Below, piece after piece: positions 27,001 through 34,513 of a DNA stretch of 61,236 bases. A model generated the notes under the pieces. It was given only the letters and a program-made list of their open reading frames with translations, was not told the DNA's origin and did no database searches. The DNA is from Paenibacillus pinistramenti (lineage in GTDB: Bacteria; Bacillota; Bacilli; Paenibacillales; Paenibacillaceae): NCBI RefSeq assembly GCF_005869875.1, contig NZ_VAWG01000019.1, forward strand, positions 1-61,236, written 5' to 3'. Made by a program: the position numbers and the translations under genes. The stretch's first letter is position 1, and each line of letters begins with the position of its first letter.

Positions 27001-27615
27001 CTTGGAGCGGAGCAGCATGGTTTTATCGCTTCTGTCGGATTTGATTTGTATTCGCAGATGCTGGCCGAGGAGATTCAGAAGCGTAAGGTGACCCTGCTTG
27101 GCGAGAAAGAACCGGAAGACAAGAAATGGAATACAACGCTCGATTTGGCCATTGATGCTTATCTGCCGCCTGAATATATCTACGACAGTGTGCAGAAGAT
27201 TGAAATTTACAAGAAAACAGCCGCTGCATCCACCTTTGATGAAGTATCGGAGCTTGCAGATGAGCTGGTTGACCGGTTTGGGGAACCTCCTGCTGCCGTG
27301 AGCAACCTGCTGACAGTGGCGCGGCTCAAGATTTACGGCCGGAAGTACGGCATTGAGTCCATGAACCGCCGCGGAGATGACGTTATTGTGAAATTTTACC
27401 CGCAGAAGGTCAAAGAGATGAACATGTCCAAACTAGCTGAGGCTGGCAATCAGTACGGAAGGCGTGTACAATTTACTCAAGGGCCTGATTTGGAAATTCA
27501 TATCAAAGCCAAGGGAATGGAAGATGAGAAGATGCTTGAGCTGCTTGAAGCCTTCCTGGGCTCTTTACAACCGGCATTCAAATCGAAAGGGGAACTACAA
27601 GATGTTGCAAAATAA
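24085..27615 (+). CDS. mfd: Transcription-repair coupling factor Mfd
   Basis: DNA translocase that removes RNA polymerase stalled at lesions and recruits UvrA. The 1,176 residues show the UvrB-homology region (about 20-350), the RNA-polymerase-interacting CarD-like domain beginning LKVGDYVVHQNHGIGKY at 491, the helicase core with GDVGYGKTEVA (Lys648), IGTHRLLS, DEEQRFG, TATPIPRTL and QLRGRVGRS, and the C-terminal TRCF domain (about 1010-1120). TTG 24085 is preferred, with GAGAGGTG 6 bases upstream; GTG 24076 lies inside that site. The end overlaps the next gene by 14 bases. Confidence 0.97.
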   Translation: MLQALIQAFSKDSDFNSLTAGIASGMKEQLVSGLSGSSRHVMLAALHEQTQRPLLVVTHNMFSAQKIADDLQEALSIDKVLLYPANELVAAESAISSPETLSQRIDVLLKSSQGFRGIIVVPYSGVRKLLPSPKVMAGAGIDVQYGGTLKIDRFLAQMVELGYERVERVESRGEMSVRGGIIDFYPLMSPSGLAYRIELFDEEIDSIRVFDPADQRSVEQVKEIRITPCKELIADKERLSTAAEKASQRLSAQLEKMTDRQAKNLLQGEISRELEMLREQVYFADMYKYISLIYPEQQTLYDYMPEDTLLILDEPARLLETAKQLERDEAEWNLHLFQNGKSLPELPLSVSSDKVLYQRPFQTLFLSIFLRQVPHTQPQNILNFVTRGMQDFHGQMNVLKSETERWKKSGAEIIMLASSSERKDRMIRVLEDYGIEEPAILQGNLQTGFELPAAHLVVITEGEMFSQKQRKVRKGGRSMDNAERIKSYTELKVGDYVVHQNHGIGKYMGIGTLEVGGIHKDYMHILYAGGDKLSVPIDQIDLIQKYVGSEDKEPKVYKLGGNEWTRVKNKVRSSVEDIADDLIKLYADRQATEGYAFEQDTSEQREFENMFPYDETRDQLRAIEEIKKDMEKKRPMDRLLCGDVGYGKTEVAIRAAFKAAIEGKQVAVLVPTTILAQQHYETFRERFADYPFNIQVLSRFRSRKEQNETIKGVRAGTVDVVIGTHRLLSQDLVFKDLGLLIVDEEQRFGVTHKEKLKKLKVNVDVLTLTATPIPRTLHMSMLGVRDLSVIETPPENRFPVQTYVVEHSQALVREAIERELARGGQVYYLYNRVQGIQEMAAQISALVPEAKVGIGHGQMSEQELEKTILDFLDGEYDVLVSTSIIETGVDIPNVNTLIVHDADKMGLSQLYQLRGRVGRSNRIAYAYFTYQRDKSLTEVAEKRLQSIKEFTELGSGFKIAMRDLAIRGAGNLLGAEQHGFIASVGFDLYSQMLAEEIQKRKVTLLGEKEPEDKKWNTTLDLAIDAYLPPEYIYDSVQKIEIYKKTAAASTFDEVSELADELVDRFGEPPAAVSNLLTVARLKIYGRKYGIESMNRRGDDVIVKFYPQKVKEMNMSKLAEAGNQYGRRVQFTQGPDLEIHIKAKGMEDEKMLELLEAFLGSLQPAFKSKGELQDVAK

Positions 27616-28741
27616 AAGGCGTTCCTGGAAAATCACGTTTATGGCTCTGGCAGCTGTGCTGAGCTTCTCCGTGGTATTGGCAGGATGCAGCAAGAAAGAT
27701 GAAGCGAATAATACTCAGGCAAGCTCGAGCAGCTCTGCCAACGGTTCCAACTCCGGAAATTCCTCGGACAGCTCGAAAGTGATCGCTACCTATGACGGAG
27801 GAACGATTACCGAGAACGAATTTGACCTGGAACAGCGCATTATGCTCATTCTTTCCCCTGAAATGGAACAGTACATGAGCACGGATGATTTCCGTGAGTA
27901 CTTGCTGAAACAGGAAATTGCATATGAGTATTTAGCTGCTAAAGCTACAGATACAGAGAAGCAGGAGGGTGAGAAGCAAGCCGAAACCCAACTGTCCCAA
28001 ATTAAGACCCAGCTTGGCGATGAGGGCTTTGTCAGCATGCTGGATGCCCAGAAAGTAACCGAGCAGGAATTTAAAGATTACATGAACCGCATCTTCACTG
28101 TCGTACAAACCGAAACAGCCCAAGTAACCGACGATGAGGTCAAGAAAGAGTTCGAAGCGAACAAGGATGACTATACCGTCGCTTCGGTCCGCCATATTCT
28201 GATTACGTTCACGGATTCTGAAGGTCAGGAACGGACGGAAGACGAAGCTCTTAAGCTGGCAAAAGAGATCAAAGCCAAGCTGGATGCGGACGGCGGCAAA
28301 AATTTTGCCGAGCTGGCCAAGCAGTACTCCGAAGACCCTGGCTCCAAGGATAACGGCGGTTTATATGCCGATACGGAAGTGGGCACCTGGGTGGACGAGT
28401 TCAAACAGGCTGCATTGACTCTGCCGCTGAACACCATCAGCGATCCGGTTGAGACAAGCTATGGCTATCACATCATGCGGGTGGAATCACGCAAAGCCAA
28501 GACGTATGATGAATTAAGTGCGGATGAGAAGGAAACGATCAAGAATTCGCTCGGTTCATCCAAGCTGGACGAGTTCATGCAGGGTGACCTGGAGTCCAAG
28601 ATCATCAAGTCGATTAATCTCCCTGCGGCAGCGACTCCGTCTGCAAGCGCAGACGCTTCCACTTCCGGAACGGAATCTTCCGCGGCTCCGGCTGCAAGCA
28701 GTGAGCCTGAGGCTTCCTCTTCACCAGCTCCATCCAAATAA
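27602..28741 (+). CDS. PrsA/SurA-type peptidyl-prolyl isomerase lipoprotein
   Basis: Extracytoplasmic foldase of 379 residues. A basic start, a hydrophobic segment and the lipobox VLAGC (near residues 24-28) mark a lipoprotein. A Ser/Asn/Gly linker follows, then a SurA-N-like helical domain (about 55-180), a parvulin domain (about 190-300: VRHILITFTD, FAELAKQYSEDPGS, DNGGLY, YGYHIMRVE) and a Ser/Ala/Pro tail of about 45 residues that may cross the wall. AAAGGGG is 9 bases before ATG 27602, within the end of mfd. It is not in this place in B. subtilis, where spoVT follows mfd. It may differ in role from the main PrsA. Confidence 0.92.
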   Translation: MLQNKRRSWKITFMALAAVLSFSVVLAGCSKKDEANNTQASSSSSANGSNSGNSSDSSKVIATYDGGTITENEFDLEQRIMLILSPEMEQYMSTDDFREYLLKQEIAYEYLAAKATDTEKQEGEKQAETQLSQIKTQLGDEGFVSMLDAQKVTEQEFKDYMNRIFTVVQTETAQVTDDEVKKEFEANKDDYTVASVRHILITFTDSEGQERTEDEALKLAKEIKAKLDADGGKNFAELAKQYSEDPGSKDNGGLYADTEVGTWVDEFKQAALTLPLNTISDPVETSYGYHIMRVESRKAKTYDELSADEKETIKNSLGSSKLDEFMQGDLESKIIKSINLPAAATPSASADASTSGTESSAAPAASSEPEASSSPAPSK

Positions 28742-28751
28742 CAACAAAGCT

Positions 28752-28788
28752 GGGACGATGCTCTGCGATTGAGCATCGTCCCTTTTTG
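28752..28788 (+). terminator. Terminator after the foldase gene
   Basis: GGGACGATGCTC and GAGCATCGTCCC form a perfect 12-bp stem with loop TGCGATT, followed by five Ts. Confidence 0.95.
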
Positions 28789-28826
28789 CGGCTATTTTAG
28801 GGACATCCTCAATTTGGTGTCTGTGT

Positions 28827-28856
28827 GCATAAGGAATTGGGAACAGATGAATACTA
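28827..28856 (+). promoter_or_regulatory. Sigma-G-type promoter of spoVT
   Basis: GCATA (28827-28831), exactly 18 bases and AATACTA (28850-28856) match the sigma-G pattern GHATR-N18-CATNHTA at all but the first -10 base. spoVT is a sigma-G gene in B. subtilis. The transcript leader would be about 75 bases. Confidence 0.65.
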
Positions 28857-28941
28857 TGGTCAAGAATTTAACCAAACTTGGAATTTCAAAAACATTTTAC
28901 TCAGTAGTCCAATACTTCTTAAGAAAGCGAGGCAACATGTT

Positions 28942-29484
28942 ATGAAAGCTACTGGTATAGTCCGCCGCATCGATGATCTCGGTCGGGTGGTAATTCCCAA
29001 GGAGATTCGCCGCACACTTCGGATCCGTGAAGGAGATCCGCTTGAAATTTTTGTAGACCGGGACGGGGAAGTCATCTTGAAGAAATACTCACCGATCGGT
29101 GAGCTTGGCGATTTTGCCAAAGAATATGCAGAATCCCTTTATGAAAGTACAGGCCATATTACCCTTATTTCAGACCGTGATACCGTGATTGCCGTTGCAG
29201 GCGCTTCCAAGAAGGAATATTTGGAGAAGCAGATCGGTCCTCTGCTTGAAAATTGCATGGATGGCCGCAAATCTGTGCTTGAGGTCAATTCCGGTACTTA
29301 TGAGATCAGCAAAGATCATGCGGAGAACCTCTCCACTTTCGTTGTCGCACCTATTATCGCAGGCGGTGATCCGATCGGGACCGTCGTGATGCTGAACAAG
29401 GACGATTCGGTTAAAATGTCACAGCTCGAGACCAAAATGGCGGAAACGGCTGCCGGCTTCCTTGCGAAGCAGATGGAGCAGTAG
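28942..29484 (+). CDS. spoVT: Stage V sporulation regulator SpoVT
   Basis: Forespore transcription factor that tunes sigma-G genes. The 180 residues pair an AbrB-type swapped-hairpin DNA-binding domain (MKATGIVRRIDDLGRVVIPK) with a C-terminal GAF-like domain (about 60-178, including ITLISDRDTVIAVAGASKKE and PIIAGGDPIGTVVML). ATG 28942 has GCGAGG 9 bases upstream; the longer in-frame extension upstream has no counterpart in the family and contains the promoter. It is a paralogue of the N-terminal domain of the AbrB encoded at 9.8 kb. Confidence 0.96.
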   Translation: MKATGIVRRIDDLGRVVIPKEIRRTLRIREGDPLEIFVDRDGEVILKKYSPIGELGDFAKEYAESLYESTGHITLISDRDTVIAVAGASKKEYLEKQIGPLLENCMDGRKSVLEVNSGTYEISKDHAENLSTFVVAPIIAGGDPIGTVVMLNKDDSVKMSQLETKMAETAAGFLAKQMEQ

Positions 29485-29502
29485 AGAACGCTTCGAACAA
29501 AG

Positions 29503-29557
29503 GCTCCTGCCCGCTTTTCCCCTTGACGGAGAGAAGAACCGGCTGCGGGAGCTTTTG
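29503..29557 (+). terminator. Possible terminator after spoVT
   Basis: GCTCCTGCCCGC pairs imperfectly with GCTGCGGGAGC over a long loop, followed by TTTTG. Confidence 0.45.
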
Positions 29558-29647
29558 CATGTGCGGGAAACCTTTTATAATGGACAAAGTGAGATTTAGA
29601 CTCAGCACAACCATTATAGAGAGGACGGCGGCAAACAGGCCGCAGGG

Positions 29648-31291
29648 ATGAGGCACATGAAGCAGTCGAAGCAATCCTCAGGGGGATCCAAGCTGTTAAA
29701 GGGAGCGGCGCTGCTCGGCATGGCGGCGATTGCCTCCAAGCTGCTGGGAACCTTGCAGAAAATTCCGCTCCAGAACCTGGGCGGTGACGGTGTTTTTGGT
29801 ATTTATAATACGGTGTATCCTTTCTATACGCTGCTGGTTACCCTTGCTACGGCCGGTTTCCCGGCTGCGGTGTCCAAATTTGTGGCTGAACGCGAAGCGG
29901 ACCGGGACGAGCGGGGCGCGCATGAAATTTTAAGGGTTTCAGCGGTGATAATGATGGCTCTGGGGATATTTGGCAGCGCCGTTCTGTTCTTTGGAGCTTC
30001 TTGGCTCGGAGACTGGATCGGCAGTCCCCACATTATTCCGGCTCTGCGGGCCGCTGCGCCGGCGCTGCTGTTTGTTCCGGCTTCCGCAGCTCTGCGGGGG
30101 TTCTTTCAGGGCCAGCAAAATATGCTGCCTACCGCCGTGTCCCAGGTAGTGGAACAGGCGGTCCGGGTGGCTGTCATGATTATTCTGCTGCTGTATTTAA
30201 CCTCAGCCGGATCAGGGGAGGGAACGATCGCAGGAGGCGCGATGTTCGGCTCCGCTGCCGGCGGGGCTGCCGGCCTGGCAGTCATGCTGCTGTTCTGGCA
30301 GAGCTCTAAGGAGAAAGGGAGCGTCAGCTCCGTGCAGGGAACGGCAAGTGCAGGCACAGCAGGCAATACGGACCGCATAGGGATGAGGCAGCTGCTGGCT
30401 TATGCGGTGCCGATCTGTTTAGCGGCGCTAGCTTCTCCCCTGCTGACCCTGATGGATACCTTCACCCTGCCGCGGCTGTTATCGGAGGGGGAGATCTCCG
30501 TGATGGAGCAGATCGGGATTTATAACCGCGGTATCCCTTTGGTGCAGCTCATCAATATGATGGCGACCTCGCTTTCTGTCCTGTTTATTCCGGCCATGGC
30601 CGAGCTGAAGTTCAAAGGTGATTTAAAGTCCGCTGCAGGCCAGGCGGGAACGGCGCTGCGCTGGTTCTGGATGATAGGCTGCGCCGCCTCGGTCGGACTT
30701 GGCGTCCTGGCTGAACCGATAAACATCATGCTGTACAAAAACAGCGCAGGCAGCGACACGCTGCTGCTGCTTGCCTTCACAGCTGCTCCAGCGGCCATGG
30801 CTACGGTCTCGGCCGCGCTGCTTCAGGGAATCGGCATCGTGCGGGCGCCTGCCCTCGCGATGGTGCTGGCCGCCGCTCTGAAGGCGGCGCTGAATGTGCT
30901 GCTCGTGCCCGGGCTGGGCATTAGCGGCGCTGCAATCGCCGGCATTGCCGCCTACGGGCTCGCGGCAGGCCTGAACATGGCGCTGCTGGTGCGGCGCATG
31001 GGCCTCGCGCCGTCCCTGCGGACGGCGCTGTGGCAGCCGCTGCTCGGCCTGCTGGCCATGGCAGCGGCGGTGCTCCTGCTGCGGCTTGGCTTCGCCGCCG
31101 CAGGGCTCACCGGCCGGCGGCTCGATGCCGCCGCCGAAAGCGTGCTCGGCGTCGTGCTCGGCGCCGCCGTGTTCCTGGCCGCAGCGCTGCGCCTGCGGCT
31201 GATCACCGGGGCAGAGCTTGAAGCGCTGCCCCGCATTGGCCCCAAGCTTGCCGCTGCGCTCGGCAAGCTGCGCCTGCTCCCCCGGCCATAA
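29648..31291 (+). CDS. yabM: SpoVB/YabM-type polysaccharide flippase (MOP/MATE superfamily)
   Basis: Integral membrane protein of 547 residues with about 14 hydrophobic segments, of the oligosaccharide-lipid flippase group (SpoVB, MurJ, YabM). The start KLLKGAALLGMAAIASKLLG with QKIPLQNLGGDGVFGIYNTV is typical. It probably moves a lipid-linked sugar across the membrane; the substrate is not known. ATG 29648 is used and ATG 29657 is possible. From about residue 400 the gene becomes very rich in G, C, Ala and Leu, and this composition continues into the following spacer. Confidence 0.88.
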   Translation: MRHMKQSKQSSGGSKLLKGAALLGMAAIASKLLGTLQKIPLQNLGGDGVFGIYNTVYPFYTLLVTLATAGFPAAVSKFVAEREADRDERGAHEILRVSAVIMMALGIFGSAVLFFGASWLGDWIGSPHIIPALRAAAPALLFVPASAALRGFFQGQQNMLPTAVSQVVEQAVRVAVMIILLLYLTSAGSGEGTIAGGAMFGSAAGGAAGLAVMLLFWQSSKEKGSVSSVQGTASAGTAGNTDRIGMRQLLAYAVPICLAALASPLLTLMDTFTLPRLLSEGEISVMEQIGIYNRGIPLVQLINMMATSLSVLFIPAMAELKFKGDLKSAAGQAGTALRWFWMIGCAASVGLGVLAEPINIMLYKNSAGSDTLLLLAFTAAPAAMATVSAALLQGIGIVRAPALAMVLAAALKAALNVLLVPGLGISGAAIAGIAAYGLAAGLNMALLVRRMGLAPSLRTALWQPLLGLLAMAAAVLLLRLGFAAAGLTGRRLDAAAESVLGVVLGAAVFLAAALRLRLITGAELEALPRIGPKLAAALGKLRLLPRP

Positions 31292-31316
31292 CACATGGCC
31301 GGGCCCGCCCTTCACC

Positions 31317-31377
31317 CTGCTGCTGACCCCGGCATTCGCCCGCGCCGCCCTACCCCGGCTGCCTGCGTGCCTCGGCC
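31317..31377 (+). repeat. 61-bp direct repeat, copy 1
   Basis: This block, starting CTGCTGCTGACCCC and ending GTGCCTCGGCC, is identical to 31484-31544. The copies are 167 bases apart start to start. Confidence 0.95.
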
Positions 31378-31483
31378 TGCACTTCGCCTGGTTGCTCAGC
31401 GCGCCGTCTTCGGCTCAGCCCGTCCGGTCCTGCCCCAGCGCGCCTGCATTCAGCTTCGCCGGGAAAATGCCCGCAGGGTTAGT

Positions 31484-31544
31484 CTGCTGCTGACCCCGGC
31501 ATTCGCCCGCGCCGCCCTACCCCGGCTGCCTGCGTGCCTCGGCC
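31484..31544 (+). repeat. 61-bp direct repeat, copy 2
   Basis: Identical to 31317-31377. The 106 bases between the copies are not repeated. Confidence 0.95.
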
Positions 31545-31686
31545 CTTTGCCTTCCCGTGCGTGCGCCGAGAGCCCCGAGCATTCGCCCTGCGCCAGCCGC
31601 CTGGGTGCGAGCCCATCCTCGGCCTTGCCGCTGCGGCATTCGCCCAACATCCGCCCTCAGCCCGCCCCACCCCCACCCGCCGAAAT

Positions 31687-31716
31687 TTGGTGCTGCCCTG
31701 GCGCAGATGATATAGT
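31687..31716 (+). promoter_or_regulatory. Putative promoter of mazG
   Basis: TTGGTG (31687-31692), 18 bases, TATAGT (31711-31716), about 50 bases before the mazG start. Confidence 0.5.
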
Positions 31717-31764
31717 AATCATATTGACTATGAGTTCTTCAAAATGTGGAGAAGCCGGGAGTGA

Positions 31765-33273
31765 GTGAGAGTGAAGGGAACTATAACGGTCGTCGGGCTT
31801 GGATCAGGGGATCCGGACCGGCTGACTTTAGGCAATTTGAAGCTGCTGCAGGGGGCGGAGAAGCTGTACGTCCGCACGAAGGATCATCCCGTATTGGACT
31901 GGCTGGCAGAGTCCGGCGTAGCTTTTGAATCATTCGACAGCGTCTATGAGGCGAATGATGATTTTCCGTCCGTCTACAAGGAAATCGCTGAACGGCTGAT
32001 TGCTGAGGCATCAAGCGGCGAAGGGCAGCGCGCGGTCACCTATGCCGTGCCCGGCCATCCGATGGTTGCGGAAGCAACGGTGAAGCTGCTTAAGGAGCGG
32101 TGTCCGGAAGAGGGCATCACCCTCAACATTGTGGGCGGGGAGAGCTTTCTGGACGAGGCCTTTGCCCGTCTTGGCTTTGATCCGATTGAAGGCTTCCAGC
32201 TGCTGGATGCGGCCGGGCTTGCGAGAGAGGATCTGCAGCCCCGCCTCCATACCCTGATCGGACAGGTCTACGATGACTTTACCGCTTCGGATGTCAAGCT
32301 GAGCCTGATGGAGCTTTATCCGGAGGATTACGAAGTGACTGTGGCTCATGCGCTTGGCGTTGAAGGGCAGGAGCAGATTCTGAAGGTGCCGCTTTATGAG
32401 CTGGACCGGATTCAGGATTACGGCAATCTGTCGCTCATTTATATCCCGCGCAGCGAGGACGAATCCTTACGGATGAAGAGCTTCTCGCGCCTGCACGAAA
32501 TTGTCGGGATCCTGCGCAGCCCGGGCGGCTGTCCATGGGACCGGGAACAGACGCATGCCTCTCTTCGGAAAAATCTGATTGAAGAAGCCTACGAGGTGCT
32601 TGAGACAATCGATGAGGACGATCCGGAGCATATGCAGGAGGAGCTTGGCGATCTGCTGCTGCAGGTCATGCTGCATGCCCAGATTGAAGAGGAAGAAGGC
32701 ACATTTAACGTCTTTGACGTCATTAACGGACTAAATGAAAAGCTGATCTTCCGCCACCCTCATGTGTTCGGCGACCGTTCTGCCGGAGATGCTGAAGAAG
32801 CGCTGGTGAACTGGGAGGCGATGAAGGCGGAGGAGAAGCGCCGCAAGGGGCAGAAGCCGGAAGACGCTTCAGCTCTGGACGGGGTTCCGCGCGAGCTCCC
32901 TGCGCTGATGAAGGCGTACAAGCTCCAGAAGAAAGCTGCGAAGGTAGGCTTTGACTGGCCGGATGCCGGCGGGGCTTTAGCCAAGCTGGAGGAAGAGCTG
33001 GCTGAGCTGAAGAAGGCGGTTGAGGAGAGCCTGCCGGCTTCAGAGATTGAGCTGGAGCTTGGCGACGTGCTGTTCTCTGTCGTTAACGCCGCCCGGTTTG
33101 TCGGGGCAGATCCGGAGGAGGCTTTATCCCGGACAAGCCGGAAGTTTGTGAGCCGGTTCCGCTATGTGGAACAAAGGCTTAAGGAACGCGGGAAGACGCC
33201 GGAGCAAAGTACGCTGGCAGAGATGGATGAGATCTGGGATGAGGCCAAACGGCAGGAGTATGCCGGGGAGTAA
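31765..33273 (+). CDS. mazG: Nucleoside triphosphate pyrophosphohydrolase MazG with N-terminal SAM-methylase-like domain (YabN)
   Basis: Two-domain protein of 502 residues. Residues 1-215 form a tetrapyrrole-methylase-like domain (VVGLGSGDPDRLTLGNLKLL at the start, YAVPGHPMVAEATVKLL near 92); residues 245-500 hold two MazG modules with LRSPGGCPWDREQTHASLRK, the EEAYE and EELGD metal motifs, and a second ELELGD set. The MazG part hydrolyses NTPs to NMP and PPi; the role of the methylase-like part is unknown. GTG 31765 or GTG 31771 may be the true start. This fusion is normal for Bacillales. Confidence 0.93.
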   Translation: MRVKGTITVVGLGSGDPDRLTLGNLKLLQGAEKLYVRTKDHPVLDWLAESGVAFESFDSVYEANDDFPSVYKEIAERLIAEASSGEGQRAVTYAVPGHPMVAEATVKLLKERCPEEGITLNIVGGESFLDEAFARLGFDPIEGFQLLDAAGLAREDLQPRLHTLIGQVYDDFTASDVKLSLMELYPEDYEVTVAHALGVEGQEQILKVPLYELDRIQDYGNLSLIYIPRSEDESLRMKSFSRLHEIVGILRSPGGCPWDREQTHASLRKNLIEEAYEVLETIDEDDPEHMQEELGDLLLQVMLHAQIEEEEGTFNVFDVINGLNEKLIFRHPHVFGDRSAGDAEEALVNWEAMKAEEKRRKGQKPEDASALDGVPRELPALMKAYKLQKKAAKVGFDWPDAGGALAKLEEELAELKKAVEESLPASEIELELGDVLFSVVNAARFVGADPEEALSRTSRKFVSRFRYVEQRLKERGKTPEQSTLAEMDEIWDEAKRQEYAGE

Positions 33274-33433
33274 GGGCCGGAAACGACCGTTTTTCTTTGA
33301 TTTATCGACAATTTTTTTTGAGAATCCGGAAGGATTTTGGCGAGGAAACAAGAATTAGTTACTAATAAGTTACTAAGTCAGGCCCGTATGAATGATTCTG
33401 GGAATTATTCATCCGCGGTTCTGGCGGTGTCCT

Positions 33434-33452
33434 GGATGCCGGTAGGGCATCC
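33434..33452 (+). other. Hairpin in the hup leader
   Basis: GGATGCC and GGCATCC form a perfect 7-bp stem about 50 bases before hup. No T run follows. The 228-base mazG-hup gap also has two copies of AGTTACTAA near 33357-33376, but I cannot identify a convincing promoter. Confidence 0.4.
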
Positions 33453-33501
33453 TAGAGGGCAGAATAGAAGAAGGACATTTTCGTAATTTGGGAGGCTTTT
33501 A

Positions 33502-33777
33502 ATGATGAACAAACAAGATCTGATCAACAATATTGCAGGCAAAAGCGGATTGACCAAGCGTGACGTAGAGGTTGTCTTGAACGGTCTGCTGGGTGAAATT
33601 ACGGACGCCCTGTCCAGCGGAGATAAAGTTCAGCTGATCGGCTTCGGCACTTTTGAAACCCGCAAGCGTTCCGGCCGTACCGGCCGCAACCCGCAGACTG
33701 GCGGAACGATTGAAATTCCGGAAGCGAATGTTCCTGCATTTAAAGCAGGCAACAAACTTAAAGAAGCGGTTAAGTAA
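33502..33777 (+). CDS. hup: DNA-binding protein HU
   Basis: Nucleoid protein of 91 residues that bends DNA. It shows NKQDLINNIAGKSGLTKRDV at the start and the DNA-binding arm GFGTFETRKRSGRTGRNPQT near residue 46, ending FKAGNKLKEAVK. GGGAGG lies 6 bases before ATG 33502; ATG 33505 is the more usual family start. In B. subtilis the HU gene (hbs) lies elsewhere; here it overlaps the start of rqcP by one base, which couples HU with a ribosome-quality-control gene. Confidence 0.95.
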   Translation: MMNKQDLINNIAGKSGLTKRDVEVVLNGLLGEITDALSSGDKVQLIGFGTFETRKRSGRTGRNPQTGGTIEIPEANVPAFKAGNKLKEAVK

Positions 33778-34055
33778 TGCGTTTAGATAAATTTCTGAAG
33801 GTTTCGCGCCTCATTAAGCGGCGTACGGTGGCCAAGGACGTTTCGGAACAGGGACGTGTGCTGATTAATGGACGTGAAGCGAAGCCGAGCAGTACGGTTA
33901 AGGTCGGAGACGAGATAACCGTTCAATTCGGACAGAAGCTGGTTACGGTCCGCGTTGAGCGTTTAGCTGAAACTACCCGCAAGGACGAAGCAGCGACCAT
34001 GTATACCGTGGTGAAGGAAGAGCCGATTGCGAAGAGCACCGGGCTGGACTGGTAA
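33777..34055 (+). CDS. rqcP: Ribosome quality control factor RqcP (YabO), S4 domain
   Basis: S4 RNA-binding protein of 92 residues. In B. subtilis RqcP works with RqcH to add alanine tails to chains stalled on the 50S subunit. The S4 motif MRLDKFLKVSRLIKRRTVAK opens the protein and GRVLINGREAKPSSTVKVGD follows. The ATG shares its A with the hup stop codon. The stop codon lies within the first unit of a 15-bp tandem repeat. Confidence 0.93.
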   Translation: MRLDKFLKVSRLIKRRTVAKDVSEQGRVLINGREAKPSSTVKVGDEITVQFGQKLVTVRVERLAETTRKDEAATMYTVVKEEPIAKSTGLDW

Positions 34056-34095
34056 CCATATAAACGGTAACCATATAAACGATAACCTTACAAAC
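34051..34095 (+). repeat. Three tandem 15-bp units at the end of rqcP
   Basis: GGTAACCATATAAAC occurs twice in direct succession (34051-34065, 34066-34080), followed by GATAACCTTACAAAC (three changes). The rqcP stop codon is in the first unit. Confidence 0.93.
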
Positions 34096-34108
34096 AGCAA
34101 GCAGCTGA

Positions 34109-34157
34109 GAGAGAAGCTTGTCCCTAGCGGGATGAGCTTCTCTTATTTCTTTTTCAG
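34109..34157 (+). terminator. Terminator after rqcP
   Basis: AGAGAAGCTTGTCCC pairs with GGGATGAGCTTCTCT around TAGC, followed by a T-rich tract ending TTTTT. Confidence 0.88.
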
Positions 34158-34225
34158 GCCTAACAAATTGTTCTAAAGCCATAACCCGCTCCATAAGCTT
34201 ATCAGTAGAAGGAGGGGTACAGGCC

Positions 34226-34513
34226 ATGATTGAGACGGGCAAAACCAATAACAAGGTGCAGGATATCCGGCTGCACAGCCGCAAGCTGCTGGAAATTTCG
34301 GGGGTTAACAATGTTGAGAGCTTTGATAATGAGGAATTTCTGCTCCAGACCGAGCTGGGGCATTTAACGATCAAGGGCACCAATCTCCATATCAAAAATC
34401 TGAATCTGGAACAAGGATTTGTCTCTATTGAAGGAACCGTCAACTCCTTGTCTTATTTGAATCCGGGCTCCCAACCCAAAAATAAAGGACTGCTGGGCAA
34501 ACTGCTGCGATGA
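34226..34513 (+). CDS. yabP: Sporulation protein YabP
   Basis: YabP/YqfC-family protein of 95 residues needed for normal spore formation in B. subtilis; made in the mother cell under sigma-E. The core SRKLLEISGVNNVESFDNEE, then LGHLTIKGTNLHIKNLNLEQG, is typical, as is the short basic C-terminus. AAGGAGGGG precedes the ATG. No clear sigma-E promoter could be picked out in the preceding 70 bases. It overlaps yabQ by 4 bases. Confidence 0.92.
   Translation: MIETGKTNNKVQDIRLHSRKLLEISGVNNVESFDNEEFLLQTELGHLTIKGTNLHIKNLNLEQGFVSIEGTVNSLSYLNPGSQPKNKGLLGKLLR

Larger units (their letters stand above)
31292..31764 (+). other. GC-rich repeat-bearing spacer between yabM and mazG
   Basis: The 475 bases between the two genes are C-rich on the + strand and hold a perfect 61-bp direct repeat. 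Open frames cross it on both strands, as GC-rich sequence often allows, but none has a ribosome binding site or a protein-like composition. Only the mazG promoter near its end is recognised. Confidence 0.7.

Noticed and set aside
31218..31768. Overlapping open frames (91 and 157 codons) across the GC-rich repeat spacer
   Set aside because: Open only because GC-rich sequence lacks stops; they have no ribosome binding site, overlap yabM and mazG, and are dominated by Ala, Pro, Arg and Cys.
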